Assembly (NCBI GenBank): GCA_052379845.1
Contig: JBQTCF010000007.1
Source: Roseinatronobacter sp052379845
Lineage (GTDB): Bacteria; Pseudomonadota; Alphaproteobacteria; Rhodobacterales; Rhodobacteraceae
Strand: one strand, 5' to 3'
Length of the DNA stretch: 64,000 nt
Below the pieces are notes generated by a model. The model ran no database searches. It had not been told where the DNA came from and was given only the letters and a program-made list of their open reading frames with translations. Below are positions 7,803 through 16,307 of this stretch, piece after piece (the stretch's first letter is position 1; every line of letters starts with the position of its first letter). The position numbers and the translations under genes are program-made.

Positions 7803-8393
7803 ATGTTAGATAGCTTAATTGGGTCCAAGTGCAATCCGATCCTGATTGCACTTGGGTCAAACCTGGCGGGGCATTCGGATAGTCCAATTGTCCAATTGGA
7901 TAAGGCCATTCGGGAAATCGCAAGAAAATCAGTTACTATCATGGAACGAAGCCCATATTACCGGACACCCTGTTTTCCGGCGGGGGCTGGACCGGATTTT
8001 GTGAATGCCGCGATCGTGTGTGAATGTGATCTGGCCCCGCGGGCATTGCTTGATGTGCTGCACGGGATAGAACAGGCGGCGGGGCGCGAACGCACCGGGC
8101 GCTGGAGCGCGCGCGTGCTGGACCTTGATTTGCTGGCCATGGGCGGGGCAATCCTGCCTGATGTCGGGACATTCCGGTATTGGTCGGAACTGGCGCCTGC
8201 ACAACAGATGCAGCAAACGCCCCCAGAATTGATTCTGCCACATCCGCGTTTGCAGGATCGCGCGTTTGTGTTGCAGCCGCTGCTGGACATCGCCCCCGAC
8301 TGGGTGCACCCCGACACTGGCCTTAGTGTGCGCGACATGCATGCCGCACTTGATCGCAGGGAATTGGCGCAGATTGTTCGGGTTTCGGGCTAG
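7803..8393 (+). CDS. folK: 2-amino-4-hydroxy-6-hydroxymethyldihydropteridine pyrophosphokinase
   Basis: HPPK transfers pyrophosphate from ATP to the pterin, a step of folate synthesis. The family core starts at residue 13 with ILIALGSNL. RSPYYRTPCFP, GRERTGRWSARVLDLDLL (Mg and ATP ligands) and PHPRLQDRAFVLQPL follow in order. The ATG at 7803 behind GGAAGGA adds 12 residues before the core. The sequence coding for that junction holds a perfect 12-bp inverted repeat (7825-7855), reported separately. The 196-residue length is somewhat longer than the E. coli enzyme (about 160), as is common in this order. Confidence 0.93.
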   Translation: MLDSLIGSKCNPILIALGSNLAGHSDSPIVQLDKAIREIARKSVTIMERSPYYRTPCFPAGAGPDFVNAAIVCECDLAPRALLDVLHGIEQAAGRERTGRWSARVLDLDLLAMGGAILPDVGTFRYWSELAPAQQMQQTPPELILPHPRLQDRAFVLQPLLDIAPDWVHPDTGLSVRDMHAALDRRELAQIVRVSG

Positions 8394-8491
8394 AATGCAA
8401 GGAATTGTGACAAGCAGGCGCTTGCGCTGGGACGATTCGCGCAGTATGCAGCAGGCTCTGGCCCACATCTGTTCTGAATTGGAGTCTGCTT

Positions 8492-8851
8492 ATGGCCCGC
8501 GTAACCGTAGAAGATTGCGTTGACAAGGTTCCCAACCGCTTCGAACTGGTCGCTCTTGCCGCGCACCGTGCGCGTGAAATCGCAGCGGGCGCTCCGATTA
8601 CGGTAGATCGTGACAACGACAAAAACCCCGTTGTTTCCTTGCGTGAAATCGCGGATGAAACCCAATCTGCGGATGAATTGCGCGAACGGCTGATCGAAAG
8701 CTTGCAAACCCAGATCGAAGTTGACTTGCCAGAGGATGACAACATGGCCCTGTTGATGGGCCGTGCGGAACATGACAAGCCCGAAGAAGACAGCATGAGC
8801 GAAGAACAAATGCTGCGTGCGCTTATGGAAGCACAAGGGCAGGCAGGCTGA
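8492..8851 (+). CDS. rpoZ: RNA polymerase omega subunit
   Basis: Omega is a 119-residue chaperone-like subunit that helps assemble beta-prime into RNA polymerase. The start MARVTVEDCVDKVPNRFELVALAAHRAREI is the conserved omega signature, and the acidic C-terminal half is variable, as usual. It stands directly before the (p)ppGpp synthetase, the same order as rpoZ-spoT in many proteobacteria. That is meaningful because omega forms part of a ppGpp binding site in E. coli. The start follows GGAG with suitable spacing. Confidence 0.96.
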   Translation: MARVTVEDCVDKVPNRFELVALAAHRAREIAAGAPITVDRDNDKNPVVSLREIADETQSADELRERLIESLQTQIEVDLPEDDNMALLMGRAEHDKPEEDSMSEEQMLRALMEAQGQAG

Positions 8852-8930
8852 CACAATGCAGTCAGTGGATTGACACCTGCGGCGGTGGTTCAATCATGTA
8901 TACTGATCTCTCGGGGAAGGTTCTGGGCGC

Positions 8931-11048
8931 GTGATCACATTCGCGGATCTGATCGCTTTGGTGCGCAATTACAACCCGAAGACGGATGAAGACCTGATGC
9001 GCCGCGCCTGGGACTATGGCGAGGCCATGCATGAAGGGCAGTTTCGCCATTCTGGCGAACCTTACTTCACACATCCCGTGGCTGTGGCCGCCTTGCTGAC
9101 TGAAATGCGGCTGGATGATGCGACCATCATCACCGCACTGTTGCATGACACGATTGAAGACACCAAATCCACCTATTCCGAGGTGGCGCAGAAATTTGGT
9201 GATGAAATCGCGGAATTGGTTGATGGTGTGACCAAGCTGACCAATCTGCAGATTTCATCATCCGAAGCCAAGCAGGCCGAAAATATCCGCAAGCTGTTGA
9301 TTGCCATGTCGCGGGATTTGCGCGTCATTTTGGTGAAGCTTGCAGACCGGTTGCACAATATGCGCACCATCAGGTCGATGAAACCGGCCAAACAGGCGCA
9401 AAAAGCCCGCGAAACCATGGATATCTACGCGCCCTTGGCGGGGCGTATGGGCATGCAATGGATGCGCGAGGAACTGGAGGATCTGGCCTTTCGCGTGCTG
9501 AACCCCGAGGCGCGCAATTCCATTCTGCGCCGCTTCATATCCTTGCAGCGCGAGGCCGGGGATGTGTTGCACCGCATCAGCGGTGATATTCGCACCGAAC
9601 TGGAACGCGCCGGTATTGATGCGGTTGTGTTCGGGCGCGCGAAGAAGCCGTATTCCATCTGGCGCAAAATGCAGGAAAAGGAACTGGCCTTTTCGCGGCT
9701 GTCGGATATTTACGGCTTTCGGATCATCACCAACTCGGTCGAGGAATGCTATACTGTTCTGGGCCTGATGCACGGGCGCTGGCGTGCTGTGCCCGGCCGC
9801 TTTAAGGATTATATCAGTCAACCCAAATCCAACGGCTACAGGTCCATCCATACCACTGTTTCGGGCCGCGATGGCAAGCGCGTGGAAATCCAGATCCGCA
9901 CGCGCGAAATGCATGAAGTGGCCGAAGCGGGCGTAGCTGCACATTGGGCGTATCGCGATGGCCAGCGCAGTGTGAACCCGTTTGCCGTGGATCCTGCAAA
10001 ATGGATTGCCACCCTGACCGAAGGGCTTGAATCCGAAGAAGATCACGATGCGTTTCTGGAACATGTGAAGCTGGAGATGTATTCCGATCAGGCGTTTTGC
10101 TTTACGCCAAAAGGGGACGTTATCCAGTTGCCACGCGGGGCCACCCCGCTGGATTTTGCCTATGCAATTCACACGCGCATCGGCAACAGCTGCGTTTCCG
10201 CCAAGGTGGACGGGCTGCGCGTCCCCTTGTGGACACGGTTGCGCAATGGCCAGTCGGTTGAAATTATCACCGCCGAAGGGCAGCGCCCGCAGGCAAGCTG
10301 GATAGATATTGTGGCCACAGGCCGCGCCAAAGCTGCAATCCGGCGGTCCTTGCGCGATGAAGACAGGGCGCGCTTCATGCGGCTGGGAACCGAATTGCTG
10401 CGCGCCGCATTTGAAAATGCGGGCCGCGACATGAGCAACAAGGCCCTTGCGACCGCATCCAAAATCATGGGCATACCCGACGCCGCCGAATTGCGCGCGC
10501 GTGTCGGGTCGGCGGAAATAAGCGCGCGTCGGGTTGTCAGCGTGCTGTATCCTGACGGGCTTGCGCAGACGCCACAGGTTGATGTCACGCGCCCCGTTCT
10601 TGGGCTGAACGCGGACCAGTCTTTCCGGCGCGCGGCCTGTTGCCAGCCCTTGCCGGGTGAACGCATTGTGGGAATAACCTATCGCGGCAAGGGGGTCGTG
10701 GCCCATGCTATGGATTGTGATGCGCTTGCCGAATTCGAGGATCAACCCGATCGCTGGATAGATTTGCGCTGGCAGGATGGAACGCATCCTGCGGTGTATT
10801 CTGTTACGTTGGATTTGACGATTTCCAATGATGCGGGTGTTTTAGGGCGCGTATGCAGCTTGATCGGAGAGCATAAGGCGAATATCTCGGATTTGCGTTT
10901 CGTGGATCGCAAGCCGGATTTCTACCGGCTTCTGGTAGAAGCAGAAATGCGGGGTGTGTCGCATCTGCATGAAGTGATGACCGCGCTTGAAGCTGAAACC
11001 TCTGTTGCGCGTATCATTCGCACGCGCGACCCGTCGCTGCGCCCGTGA
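8931..11048 (+). CDS. rsh: Bifunctional (p)ppGpp synthetase/hydrolase (Rsh)
   Basis: This is the stringent-response enzyme that makes and degrades (p)ppGpp, 705 residues long from a GTG start. The HD hydrolase domain has H and PV in EPYFTHPVAVAALL, and HDTIEDT at residues 72-78. The intact HDxxED predicts active hydrolase. The synthetase domain has KPYSIWRKM, DIYGFRII and EIQIRTREMHEVAE, so synthesis should work too. TGS (CFTPKGDVIQLPRGATPLDFAYAIH), a conserved histidine/cysteine region (RAACCQPLPGE) and a C-terminal ACT domain follow. As the only such gene seen, it is probably the single long Rsh typical of alphaproteobacteria. Confidence 0.95.
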   Translation: MITFADLIALVRNYNPKTDEDLMRRAWDYGEAMHEGQFRHSGEPYFTHPVAVAALLTEMRLDDATIITALLHDTIEDTKSTYSEVAQKFGDEIAELVDGVTKLTNLQISSSEAKQAENIRKLLIAMSRDLRVILVKLADRLHNMRTIRSMKPAKQAQKARETMDIYAPLAGRMGMQWMREELEDLAFRVLNPEARNSILRRFISLQREAGDVLHRISGDIRTELERAGIDAVVFGRAKKPYSIWRKMQEKELAFSRLSDIYGFRIITNSVEECYTVLGLMHGRWRAVPGRFKDYISQPKSNGYRSIHTTVSGRDGKRVEIQIRTREMHEVAEAGVAAHWAYRDGQRSVNPFAVDPAKWIATLTEGLESEEDHDAFLEHVKLEMYSDQAFCFTPKGDVIQLPRGATPLDFAYAIHTRIGNSCVSAKVDGLRVPLWTRLRNGQSVEIITAEGQRPQASWIDIVATGRAKAAIRRSLRDEDRARFMRLGTELLRAAFENAGRDMSNKALATASKIMGIPDAAELRARVGSAEISARRVVSVLYPDGLAQTPQVDVTRPVLGLNADQSFRRAACCQPLPGERIVGITYRGKGVVAHAMDCDALAEFEDQPDRWIDLRWQDGTHPAVYSVTLDLTISNDAGVLGRVCSLIGEHKANISDLRFVDRKPDFYRLLVEAEMRGVSHLHEVMTALEAETSVARIIRTRDPSLRP

Positions 11049-11049
11049 C

Positions 11050-11067
11050 TGGCCCTGAGGGGCCAGG
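11050..11067 (+). terminator. Small hairpin after rsh
   Basis: CTGGCCC and GGGCCAG pair around a 4-nt loop immediately after the rsh stop and are followed by TTT. It is a weak terminator or processing hairpin. It lies just ahead of the DUF2062 start, so it may equally lower translation of that gene. Confidence 0.4.
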
Positions 11068-11088
11068 TTTAATGAAAGTTTGCCGCCC

Positions 11089-11718
11089 GTGGTGTTCAAA
11101 AGACGCAACCCAAGAAATCTTCGCCAGAATGTGGTGAATTTCTTCATTCCCGGCGGGGGGTGGGGCCGGTCGGCAAGTTATGTCATGCACAGGTTGCGCA
11201 GGTTGCCAGACAGCCCTAAACGGATTGCACGGGGCATTGCCGCCGGGGTTGCAGTAAGTTGTACACCGCTTTTTGGCATGCATTTTGTGGCCGCTGCCCT
11301 GCTGGCCTGGGCCTTGCGCGGGAATGTTCTGGCATCGCTTCTTGCAACGTTTTTCGGGAACCCGTTCACCTTTCCGGTTATTGCCGTGTCGGCGCTGGAA
11401 CTGGGCAGTTTCATTCTGGGCATTGAAAACACCCTGAAAGGCAAGCATGCGATCCGCGCATTCGGTGCTGTCTGGCAGGAACTGTGGCGCAACAGCATTT
11501 CTGTTTTCACGTCCGAACCTGTCAGTTGGCAGAACATGGCGCATTTTGGCTGGGATGTGTTTGTGCCCTATATGCTGGGCGGAACGCTGATCGGGGTGGT
11601 GTGCGGTGTCCCGGCCTATTTTCTGTCCCTTCCCCTGATCAGGGCCTACCGGAACCGCAGAATGAAGAAGATACAGGAACGTTTTGAACAGGCCCGCAAA
11701 AATGACAAGAACCAGTGA
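11089..11718 (+). CDS. DUF2062 membrane protein
   Basis: This is a predicted inner-membrane protein of about 209 residues. The DUF2062 core, RIARGIAAGVAVSCTPLFGMHFVAAALLAWALRGN with GNPFTFPV after it, spans two or three membrane helices. Another helix pair lies at VPYMLGGTLIGVVCGVPAYFLSLPLI, and the tail is highly basic. The function of DUF2062 is unknown. The start is uncertain: a GTG at 11089 or 11092 gives the usual MVFKRR beginning, while a TTG lies at 11080. It sits between rsh and pdxJ in the same direction. Confidence 0.8.
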   Translation: MVFKRRNPRNLRQNVVNFFIPGGGWGRSASYVMHRLRRLPDSPKRIARGIAAGVAVSCTPLFGMHFVAAALLAWALRGNVLASLLATFFGNPFTFPVIAVSALELGSFILGIENTLKGKHAIRAFGAVWQELWRNSISVFTSEPVSWQNMAHFGWDVFVPYMLGGTLIGVVCGVPAYFLSLPLIRAYRNRRMKKIQERFEQARKNDKNQ

Positions 11719-11805
11719 ACTGCCCGCTGGGTCATTGAGTTTGGCTGCCTGGCCGCTATTGTGTGTCACAGTTGGACGTGGGTTACAGCAAGTGTGGGAA
11801 CCAGC

Positions 11806-12561
11806 ATGAGTAAGCGAACAGACAGGCCTTTGCGCCTTGGGGTGAATATTGACCATGTGGCGACGTTGCGCAATGCCCGCGGCGGGCGCGACCCGGACCC
11901 GGCGCGCGCGGCCAAACTGGCGCAGCAGGCGGGTGCAGACGGGATCACGCTGCATTTGCGCGAAGATCGCCGCCATATCATGGATGCGGATTTGCCTGCC
12001 GTTATGGCAGCGGTGACGCTACCGATTAACCTTGAAATGGCAGCGACCGATGAAATGCAGGCCATCGCGCTGAAATACAAACCCCATGCCGTGTGTATTG
12101 TGCCCGAACGCCGCGAAGAACGCACCACCGAAGGCGGGCTGGACGTGATTGCGGATGCGCAGCGCTTAACGGACTATATTGCGCCGCTGCGGGCGGCGGG
12201 CAGTCGCGTGTCGTTGTTCATTGCCCCCGATGAGGCGCAGGTCGAAGCGGCCGCGCGCGTGGGCGCGCAGGTCGTCGAATTGCATGTGGGCGCGTATTGT
12301 GATTTTTGCACTGACGGGCGCGACGCGGAATGTGACCGCGAATTACGCCGCCTGTTTTCCGCCGCAGCCCGCGCCGAGGAGCTGGGGCTGGAGGTGCATG
12401 CGGGGCATGGGCTGAATTTCAGCAATGTCGGACCGATTGCGGCAATCCCGGAGGTTGTGGAGTTGAATATTGGGCATTTCCTGATTGGCGAAGCGGTTTT
12501 TATAGGGCTGGATGCCGCCTTGCGGGAAATGCGCCGCCAGATGGCGCTTGCACGGATGTAG
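11806..12561 (+). CDS. pdxJ: Pyridoxine 5'-phosphate synthase
   Basis: PdxJ condenses 1-deoxyxylulose 5-phosphate with 3-amino-2-oxopropyl phosphate to give pyridoxine 5'-phosphate, the last step of the DXP-dependent vitamin B6 pathway. The TIM-barrel protein has 251 residues from the ATG at 11806. The signature LGVNIDHVATLRNARGG is near residue 12, with HLREDRRHI, VPERREERTTEGG and VHAGHGLNF further on. It is followed after 7 bp by acpS, the same pair as in E. coli and most proteobacteria. Confidence 0.97.
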   Translation: MSKRTDRPLRLGVNIDHVATLRNARGGRDPDPARAAKLAQQAGADGITLHLREDRRHIMDADLPAVMAAVTLPINLEMAATDEMQAIALKYKPHAVCIVPERREERTTEGGLDVIADAQRLTDYIAPLRAAGSRVSLFIAPDEAQVEAAARVGAQVVELHVGAYCDFCTDGRDAECDRELRRLFSAAARAEELGLEVHAGHGLNFSNVGPIAAIPEVVELNIGHFLIGEAVFIGLDAALREMRRQMALARM

Positions 12562-12568
12562 CGGCGTC

Positions 12569-12982
12569 ATGATTCTGGGTGTGGGAACTGATCTGGCCAA
12601 TATCGACCGCATTGCGCGAACCTTGGCGCGGTTTGGGGATCGTTTTCGCAACCGGGTTTTTACGCAAGAGGAACTTGCCCGCGCAAAACGGCGCGGTGAT
12701 GATGTTGCGACCTATGCCAAACGCTGGGCCGCGAAAGAGGCCTGTTCCAAAGCGCTTGGCACGGGCCTTGCGATGGGCATTTCCTGGCGGGATATGTGGG
12801 TGAGCAATCTTGCCGGTGGCCAGCCGGTGATGCATGTGTCCGGTTGGGCGGCAGCGCGGCTGGCGCAGATGACCCCGGACGGATATGAAGCGGTCATCCA
12901 TGTCAGCCTGACTGATGATCACCCTTGGGCGCAGGCCTTTGTGGTGATTGAAGCACGCCGCCCAGACGGAACGGGTGCTTGA
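12569..12982 (+). CDS. acpS: Holo-[acyl-carrier-protein] synthase
   Basis: AcpS transfers 4'-phosphopantetheine from CoA to acyl carrier protein. The 137-residue protein has the two family motifs: GVGTDLANIDRI with the Mg-binding aspartate at the N-terminus, and KRWAAKEACSKALG in the middle. The ATG at 12569 lies 7 bp after the pdxJ stop, so the two are an operon. No lepB/rnc/era genes follow as they do in some relatives; a SulP transporter gene comes next instead. Confidence 0.96.
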   Translation: MILGVGTDLANIDRIARTLARFGDRFRNRVFTQEELARAKRRGDDVATYAKRWAAKEACSKALGTGLAMGISWRDMWVSNLAGGQPVMHVSGWAAARLAQMTPDGYEAVIHVSLTDDHPWAQAFVVIEARRPDGTGA

Positions 12983-13075
12983 TATTTGACCGGTGATCCT
13001 GCATAGACACGGTGAAATTTATCTTGTTAAGAATATTCGGGTGCCGGTCCCGGCCCCGATGCGGGCAGTGGCAAA

Positions 13076-14785
13076 ATGACAGTATCGAAATTCGACCCCC
13101 ACAGACGCCCGACATTTGCGGAACAATTCGCACCCAAATTGTTGACAGTGCTGCGCGAAGGGTATGGGCCAAAGCAGTTGCGCGCCGATGCAATTGCCGG
13201 GCTGACAGTGGCGATTGTTGCCTTGCCCTTGTCGATGGCAATTGCCATCGCATCAGGGGCCACGCCTGCGCAGGGGTTGTATACGGCCATCGTGGGCGGG
13301 TTCATCGTATCGTTGCTGGGCGGGTCGCGCTTCCAGATCGGGGGGCCTGCGGGGGCGTTCATTGTGCTGGTGGCCGCCACTGTTGCGCTGCACGGGATGG
13401 ACGGGTTGATACTGGCCACGTTCCTTTCGGGGCTGATGCTGGCGGTGGCGGGGTTCCTGCGGCTGGGCACATTCGTAAAATTCGTGCCCTTTCCGGTGAC
13501 AGTTGGCTTTACCGCTGGAATTGCGGTGATCATCTTTGCCAGCCAGATCAAGGAAATCTTCGGCCTGACACTGGTTGATGAACCCGGCGCGTTGGCGGAA
13601 AAACTGCCAGCCTTGTGGCAGGCGCGTGACAGCATGACGCCCCATGCGCTTGGGCTGTCCCTGGCAACGGTTGTGGTGATTGTGGCACTCCGGCGCTGGC
13701 GGCCCAACTGGCCGGGCATGTTGGTCGCTGTGGGGCTGGCGTCAATCGTGGTCGCGCTGTGGGAACTTCCGGTGCAAACGATCGGAACGCAGTTCGGGGG
13801 TATTCCGTCCTCCTTGCCCGCGCCCGCCTTGCCTGCCGTGACATGGGCCAAGGTCTGGGCGGTGCTGCCTGCGGCGGTATCCTTTGCGCTGCTTGGCGCG
13901 ATTGAATCGCTGTTGTCAGCTGTGGTGGCCGATGGCATGACAGGGCGGCGGCACCGGTCCAATTGCGAATTGGTGGCACAGGGCGCGGCCAATATAGGGA
14001 CGTCGCTGTTTGGCGGGTTCTGTGTCACGGGCACCATTGCGCGCACGGCCACGAATGTGCGCGCGGGCGCGCATGGTCCGGTTGCGGGCATGCTGCATGC
14101 GGTGTTTTTGCTGGTGTTCATGCTGGTTGCGGCGCCGCTTGCGGGGTATATTCCCCTTGCAGCGCTGGCGGGGGTTTTGGTTGTCGTGGCGTGGAACATG
14201 ATTGAAAAGCCCGCTATCGCCATTTTGCTGCGCTCCGGCTGGGGCGAGGGGACGGTGCTGGGCGCCACCTTCTTTCTGACCATCTTCCGCGACCTGACCG
14301 AGGCAATTATCGTGGGCGTTGCGCTTGGGTCCATCTTGTTTATTCAGCGCATGGGGCGGGCAACGGCTGTGGACGCCCAGACCCCCTTCGTTTCGCGTGA
14401 CGAGGCCGACATGGCGCGCCCGCGCCAAGCCTATGCCAAGGATATGGCTGCGAACCCTGATATTGTGATTTACCGGATTTCCGGCGCGCTGTTTTTCGGC
14501 GCGGCCGCAAGTATCGGGTCGGTTCTGGACCGCATACAAGATACGCATAAAGCCTTGATTGTGGATTTTTCGGCCGTGCCATTTCTGGATTCAACAGGCG
14601 CAAACATGATAGAAGAACTGGCGCATAAGGCGCAGAAACGCGGCGCGACCTTGTGGTTGACCGGCGCCAGCCGCGATATTCGGCGCGTTTTTCTGATGCA
14701 CGGGTTGCGCAAACCGATGGTGCGCTATGCCGTCAGCGTTGACGCGGCCATAGCCGAGCTGATGACCCCTGCTCAAGACGCTTGA
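13076..14785 (+). CDS. SulP family anion transporter with STAS domain
   Basis: This integral membrane transporter of 569 residues belongs to the SLC26/SulP family. Its 12-14 hydrophobic segments begin at AIAGLTVAIVALPLSMAIAIA, with the conserved GLYTAIVGG and QIGGPAGAFIVLVAATV elements. A cytoplasmic STAS domain (about residues 460-560) contains ALIVDFSAVPFLDSTG. SulP members carry sulfate, bicarbonate or C4-dicarboxylates, and the substrate cannot be read from the sequence. The gene converges on recO, leaving 20 bp between stops. The DUF-like cysM/cysD context of sulfate importers is absent. Confidence 0.9.
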   Translation: MTVSKFDPHRRPTFAEQFAPKLLTVLREGYGPKQLRADAIAGLTVAIVALPLSMAIAIASGATPAQGLYTAIVGGFIVSLLGGSRFQIGGPAGAFIVLVAATVALHGMDGLILATFLSGLMLAVAGFLRLGTFVKFVPFPVTVGFTAGIAVIIFASQIKEIFGLTLVDEPGALAEKLPALWQARDSMTPHALGLSLATVVVIVALRRWRPNWPGMLVAVGLASIVVALWELPVQTIGTQFGGIPSSLPAPALPAVTWAKVWAVLPAAVSFALLGAIESLLSAVVADGMTGRRHRSNCELVAQGAANIGTSLFGGFCVTGTIARTATNVRAGAHGPVAGMLHAVFLLVFMLVAAPLAGYIPLAALAGVLVVVAWNMIEKPAIAILLRSGWGEGTVLGATFFLTIFRDLTEAIIVGVALGSILFIQRMGRATAVDAQTPFVSRDEADMARPRQAYAKDMAANPDIVIYRISGALFFGAAASIGSVLDRIQDTHKALIVDFSAVPFLDSTGANMIEELAHKAQKRGATLWLTGASRDIRRVFLMHGLRKPMVRYAVSVDAAIAELMTPAQDA

Positions 14786-14805
14786 AGCCGGTTCAACCCA
14801 GGTCG

Positions 14806-15516
14806 CTACGCCAGTGCAGCAAGCAGGCGGGCGCGCGCTTCGGGCAGGGGGCGGCCTGTGGCATGGGCCAGCCATTGGTTCAGGAAATGGCCGCTGATGG
14901 CCAAAGACTCGGTCAGGTCGCGCGCGCTGAAGGGGCCGCCATTCACCAGCGCGGCAGGTAATGGCAACAGGCGCGCGGCATAGTCGCCCGCCCCTTCGAT
15001 GGTGACCGCGCGGCCCGTGCGCGGGCTGACATAGGCCAGCCCCTGTTGCGCCCCCGTGACTGCGCAGCGTTCCAGGTCCAGCCCGAAGCCGGTTTCTTCC
15101 AGCAAGTGCAATTCCCACAGCGCATAGGATCGTAGCCAGCCGGGTTGGCCCAGATTGTCCAAAATCTCCATCGTTGCCGTATACAACCCCGGATAGGCAG
15201 CGCGTTCGGGCAGCGCGTAGCGGCACAGCGCGCAGACCGCGCCCAGCGCAAGCAGCGCCAGACGGTCCCCCAGAATAGCGGCGGCGCGTGGGTGCAGCAA
15301 TTCCACAGTGAAATTGCCCATCTGTTCTTCAAGCCTTGCGCGCCAATGCACATCCAGTTGCGCGCCCGGCTGCAGCACAGGGGCCATCTTGCGCGACGCA
15401 CCCCCGCGCACGGCACCTGCATGGCGTCCATGCAGCGCGGTGAATACCTCGATCAGGGCTGTTGCCTCGCCATGTTTGCGAACGCTTAACAATATGCCTT
15501 GATCTCGCCACTCCAT
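14806..15516 (-). CDS. recO: DNA repair protein RecO
   Basis: RecO mediates loading of RecA and annealing of SSB-coated DNA in the RecFOR recombination pathway. The ATG at 15516 gives 236 residues starting MEWRDQGILLSVRKHGE, the normal N-terminal OB-fold. A cysteine-containing helical domain follows (GAVCALCRYALPER). The longer open frame upstream has no homology and would overlap the divergent gene. In many relatives recO follows era; here it stands alone between the SulP gene and a membrane-protein gene. Confidence 0.92.
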   Translation of the reverse strand: MEWRDQGILLSVRKHGEATALIEVFTALHGRHAGAVRGGASRKMAPVLQPGAQLDVHWRARLEEQMGNFTVELLHPRAAAILGDRLALLALGAVCALCRYALPERAAYPGLYTATMEILDNLGQPGWLRSYALWELHLLEETGFGLDLERCAVTGAQQGLAYVSPRTGRAVTIEGAGDYAARLLPLPAALVNGGPFSARDLTESLAISGHFLNQWLAHATGRPLPEARARLLAALA

Positions 15517-15620
15517 GGTGCCAAGCCTTGCCCCGTCAGGCCGATTTCGGCAAGGGGGAATCCAACGCCGGATTTCAGCTATTGGCGTTGTGGCGCAGTG
15601 AAAGTGCAGGATCATCAGTT

Positions 15621-16241
15621 TTGGCAATAGATCGCAAATACCGCCTCATTGCCGGGCTTATTGGTGGGGTAGCGGTTGCTGCACTGGTGGCGCATGTGTT
15701 GGGGCGTTTGGGCAATGCCGGGATGGCCGCAGTCTTGTGGCGATCGGGCGGGTATTTTACCATTCTGACCAATACGCTTGCGGCAGGCACTTTTCTGACC
15801 ATCGCCATAAGCGGGCGGCGGTTGCCCTTCGGCTGGATGAGCATGCTGACCTTGTCCATGATCATGGTTGCGCTGGTCTATCATATCCTGCTGGCGCATC
15901 TGTTCAATCCACATGGGCTGCGGTGGTGGGTTGATCAGGCCTTTCATACGGTTTTGCCCGCATCTGTGCTGTGGTTCTGGTTGATGGAGGTGACACGCAT
16001 TGACCCGCGCGGCGGGCGACCGCTGGTCTGGGTGATGTGGCCAGCCTGTTACGGCGCCTATGCGCTGCTGCGCGGGGCCGTGACAGGCTGGTATCCCTAT
16101 CCGTTCCTGAATGTCGGCAGCATCGGCTGGAATGATGTTGCGCTGAACCTTGCGGGAATTACGCTTGTTTTTGTGGTGTTGGCCTATGGGATGAACTATT
16201 TTGGCCAGCGCATGCCGCTGCGCGATTTGGACATACGCTAA
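15621..16241 (+). CDS. Pr6Pr-family membrane protein
   Basis: This predicted polytopic membrane protein (206 residues, about six helices) has the Pr6Pr pattern: a FTILTN motif after the second helix, YHILLAHLFNPHG in the middle and a histidine-bearing QAFHTVLPASVLWFW. The family's function is unknown. The start is uncertain; I chose the TTG at 15621, where MAIDRKYRLIAG would begin just after GCAGGATC. Starts further upstream would run into recO. The stop codon TAA lies in the CGCTAA end of a dispersed repeat element that continues to the end of glk. Confidence 0.75.
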   Translation: MAIDRKYRLIAGLIGGVAVAALVAHVLGRLGNAGMAAVLWRSGGYFTILTNTLAAGTFLTIAISGRRLPFGWMSMLTLSMIMVALVYHILLAHLFNPHGLRWWVDQAFHTVLPASVLWFWLMEVTRIDPRGGRPLVWVMWPACYGAYALLRGAVTGWYPYPFLNVGSIGWNDVALNLAGITLVFVVLAYGMNYFGQRMPLRDLDIR

Positions 16242-16307
16242 CTTATTGAGTGCGCGAGTGCGCGAGGCTCAAAACCGCTTCCCACCTTTGCGCAACCCCC
16301 CTCTAAC
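16231..16307. repeat. Dispersed inverted-repeat element, copy E, joining two gene ends
   Basis: On the minus strand this reads TTAGAGGGGGGTTGCGC, then GGTGGGAAGCGGTTTTGAGC, then CAATAAGTTAGCG. It matches the copies at 6964 and 36729 in order and spacing. One end supplies the TAA stop of the rightward Pr6Pr gene and the other end supplies the TAG stop of the leftward glk gene. Confidence 0.7.

Noticed and set aside
9258..10787. A 509-codon leftward open frame opposite rsh
   Set aside because: It is antisense to the conserved synthetase and TGS domains and has a His/Gln/Arg-rich composition typical of shadow frames in GC-rich DNA.
13027..14334. A 435-codon leftward open frame opposite the SulP gene
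   Set aside because: The Ser/Thr/Pro/Ala-rich translation is the antisense image of membrane-helix codons; the sense strand encodes a complete SulP transporter.
16231..16307. The repeat between the Pr6Pr gene and glk as a simple bidirectional terminator
   Set aside because: It lacks T-runs and a strong uninterrupted stem, and its sequence recurs at unrelated loci, so a dispersed repeat is the better description.
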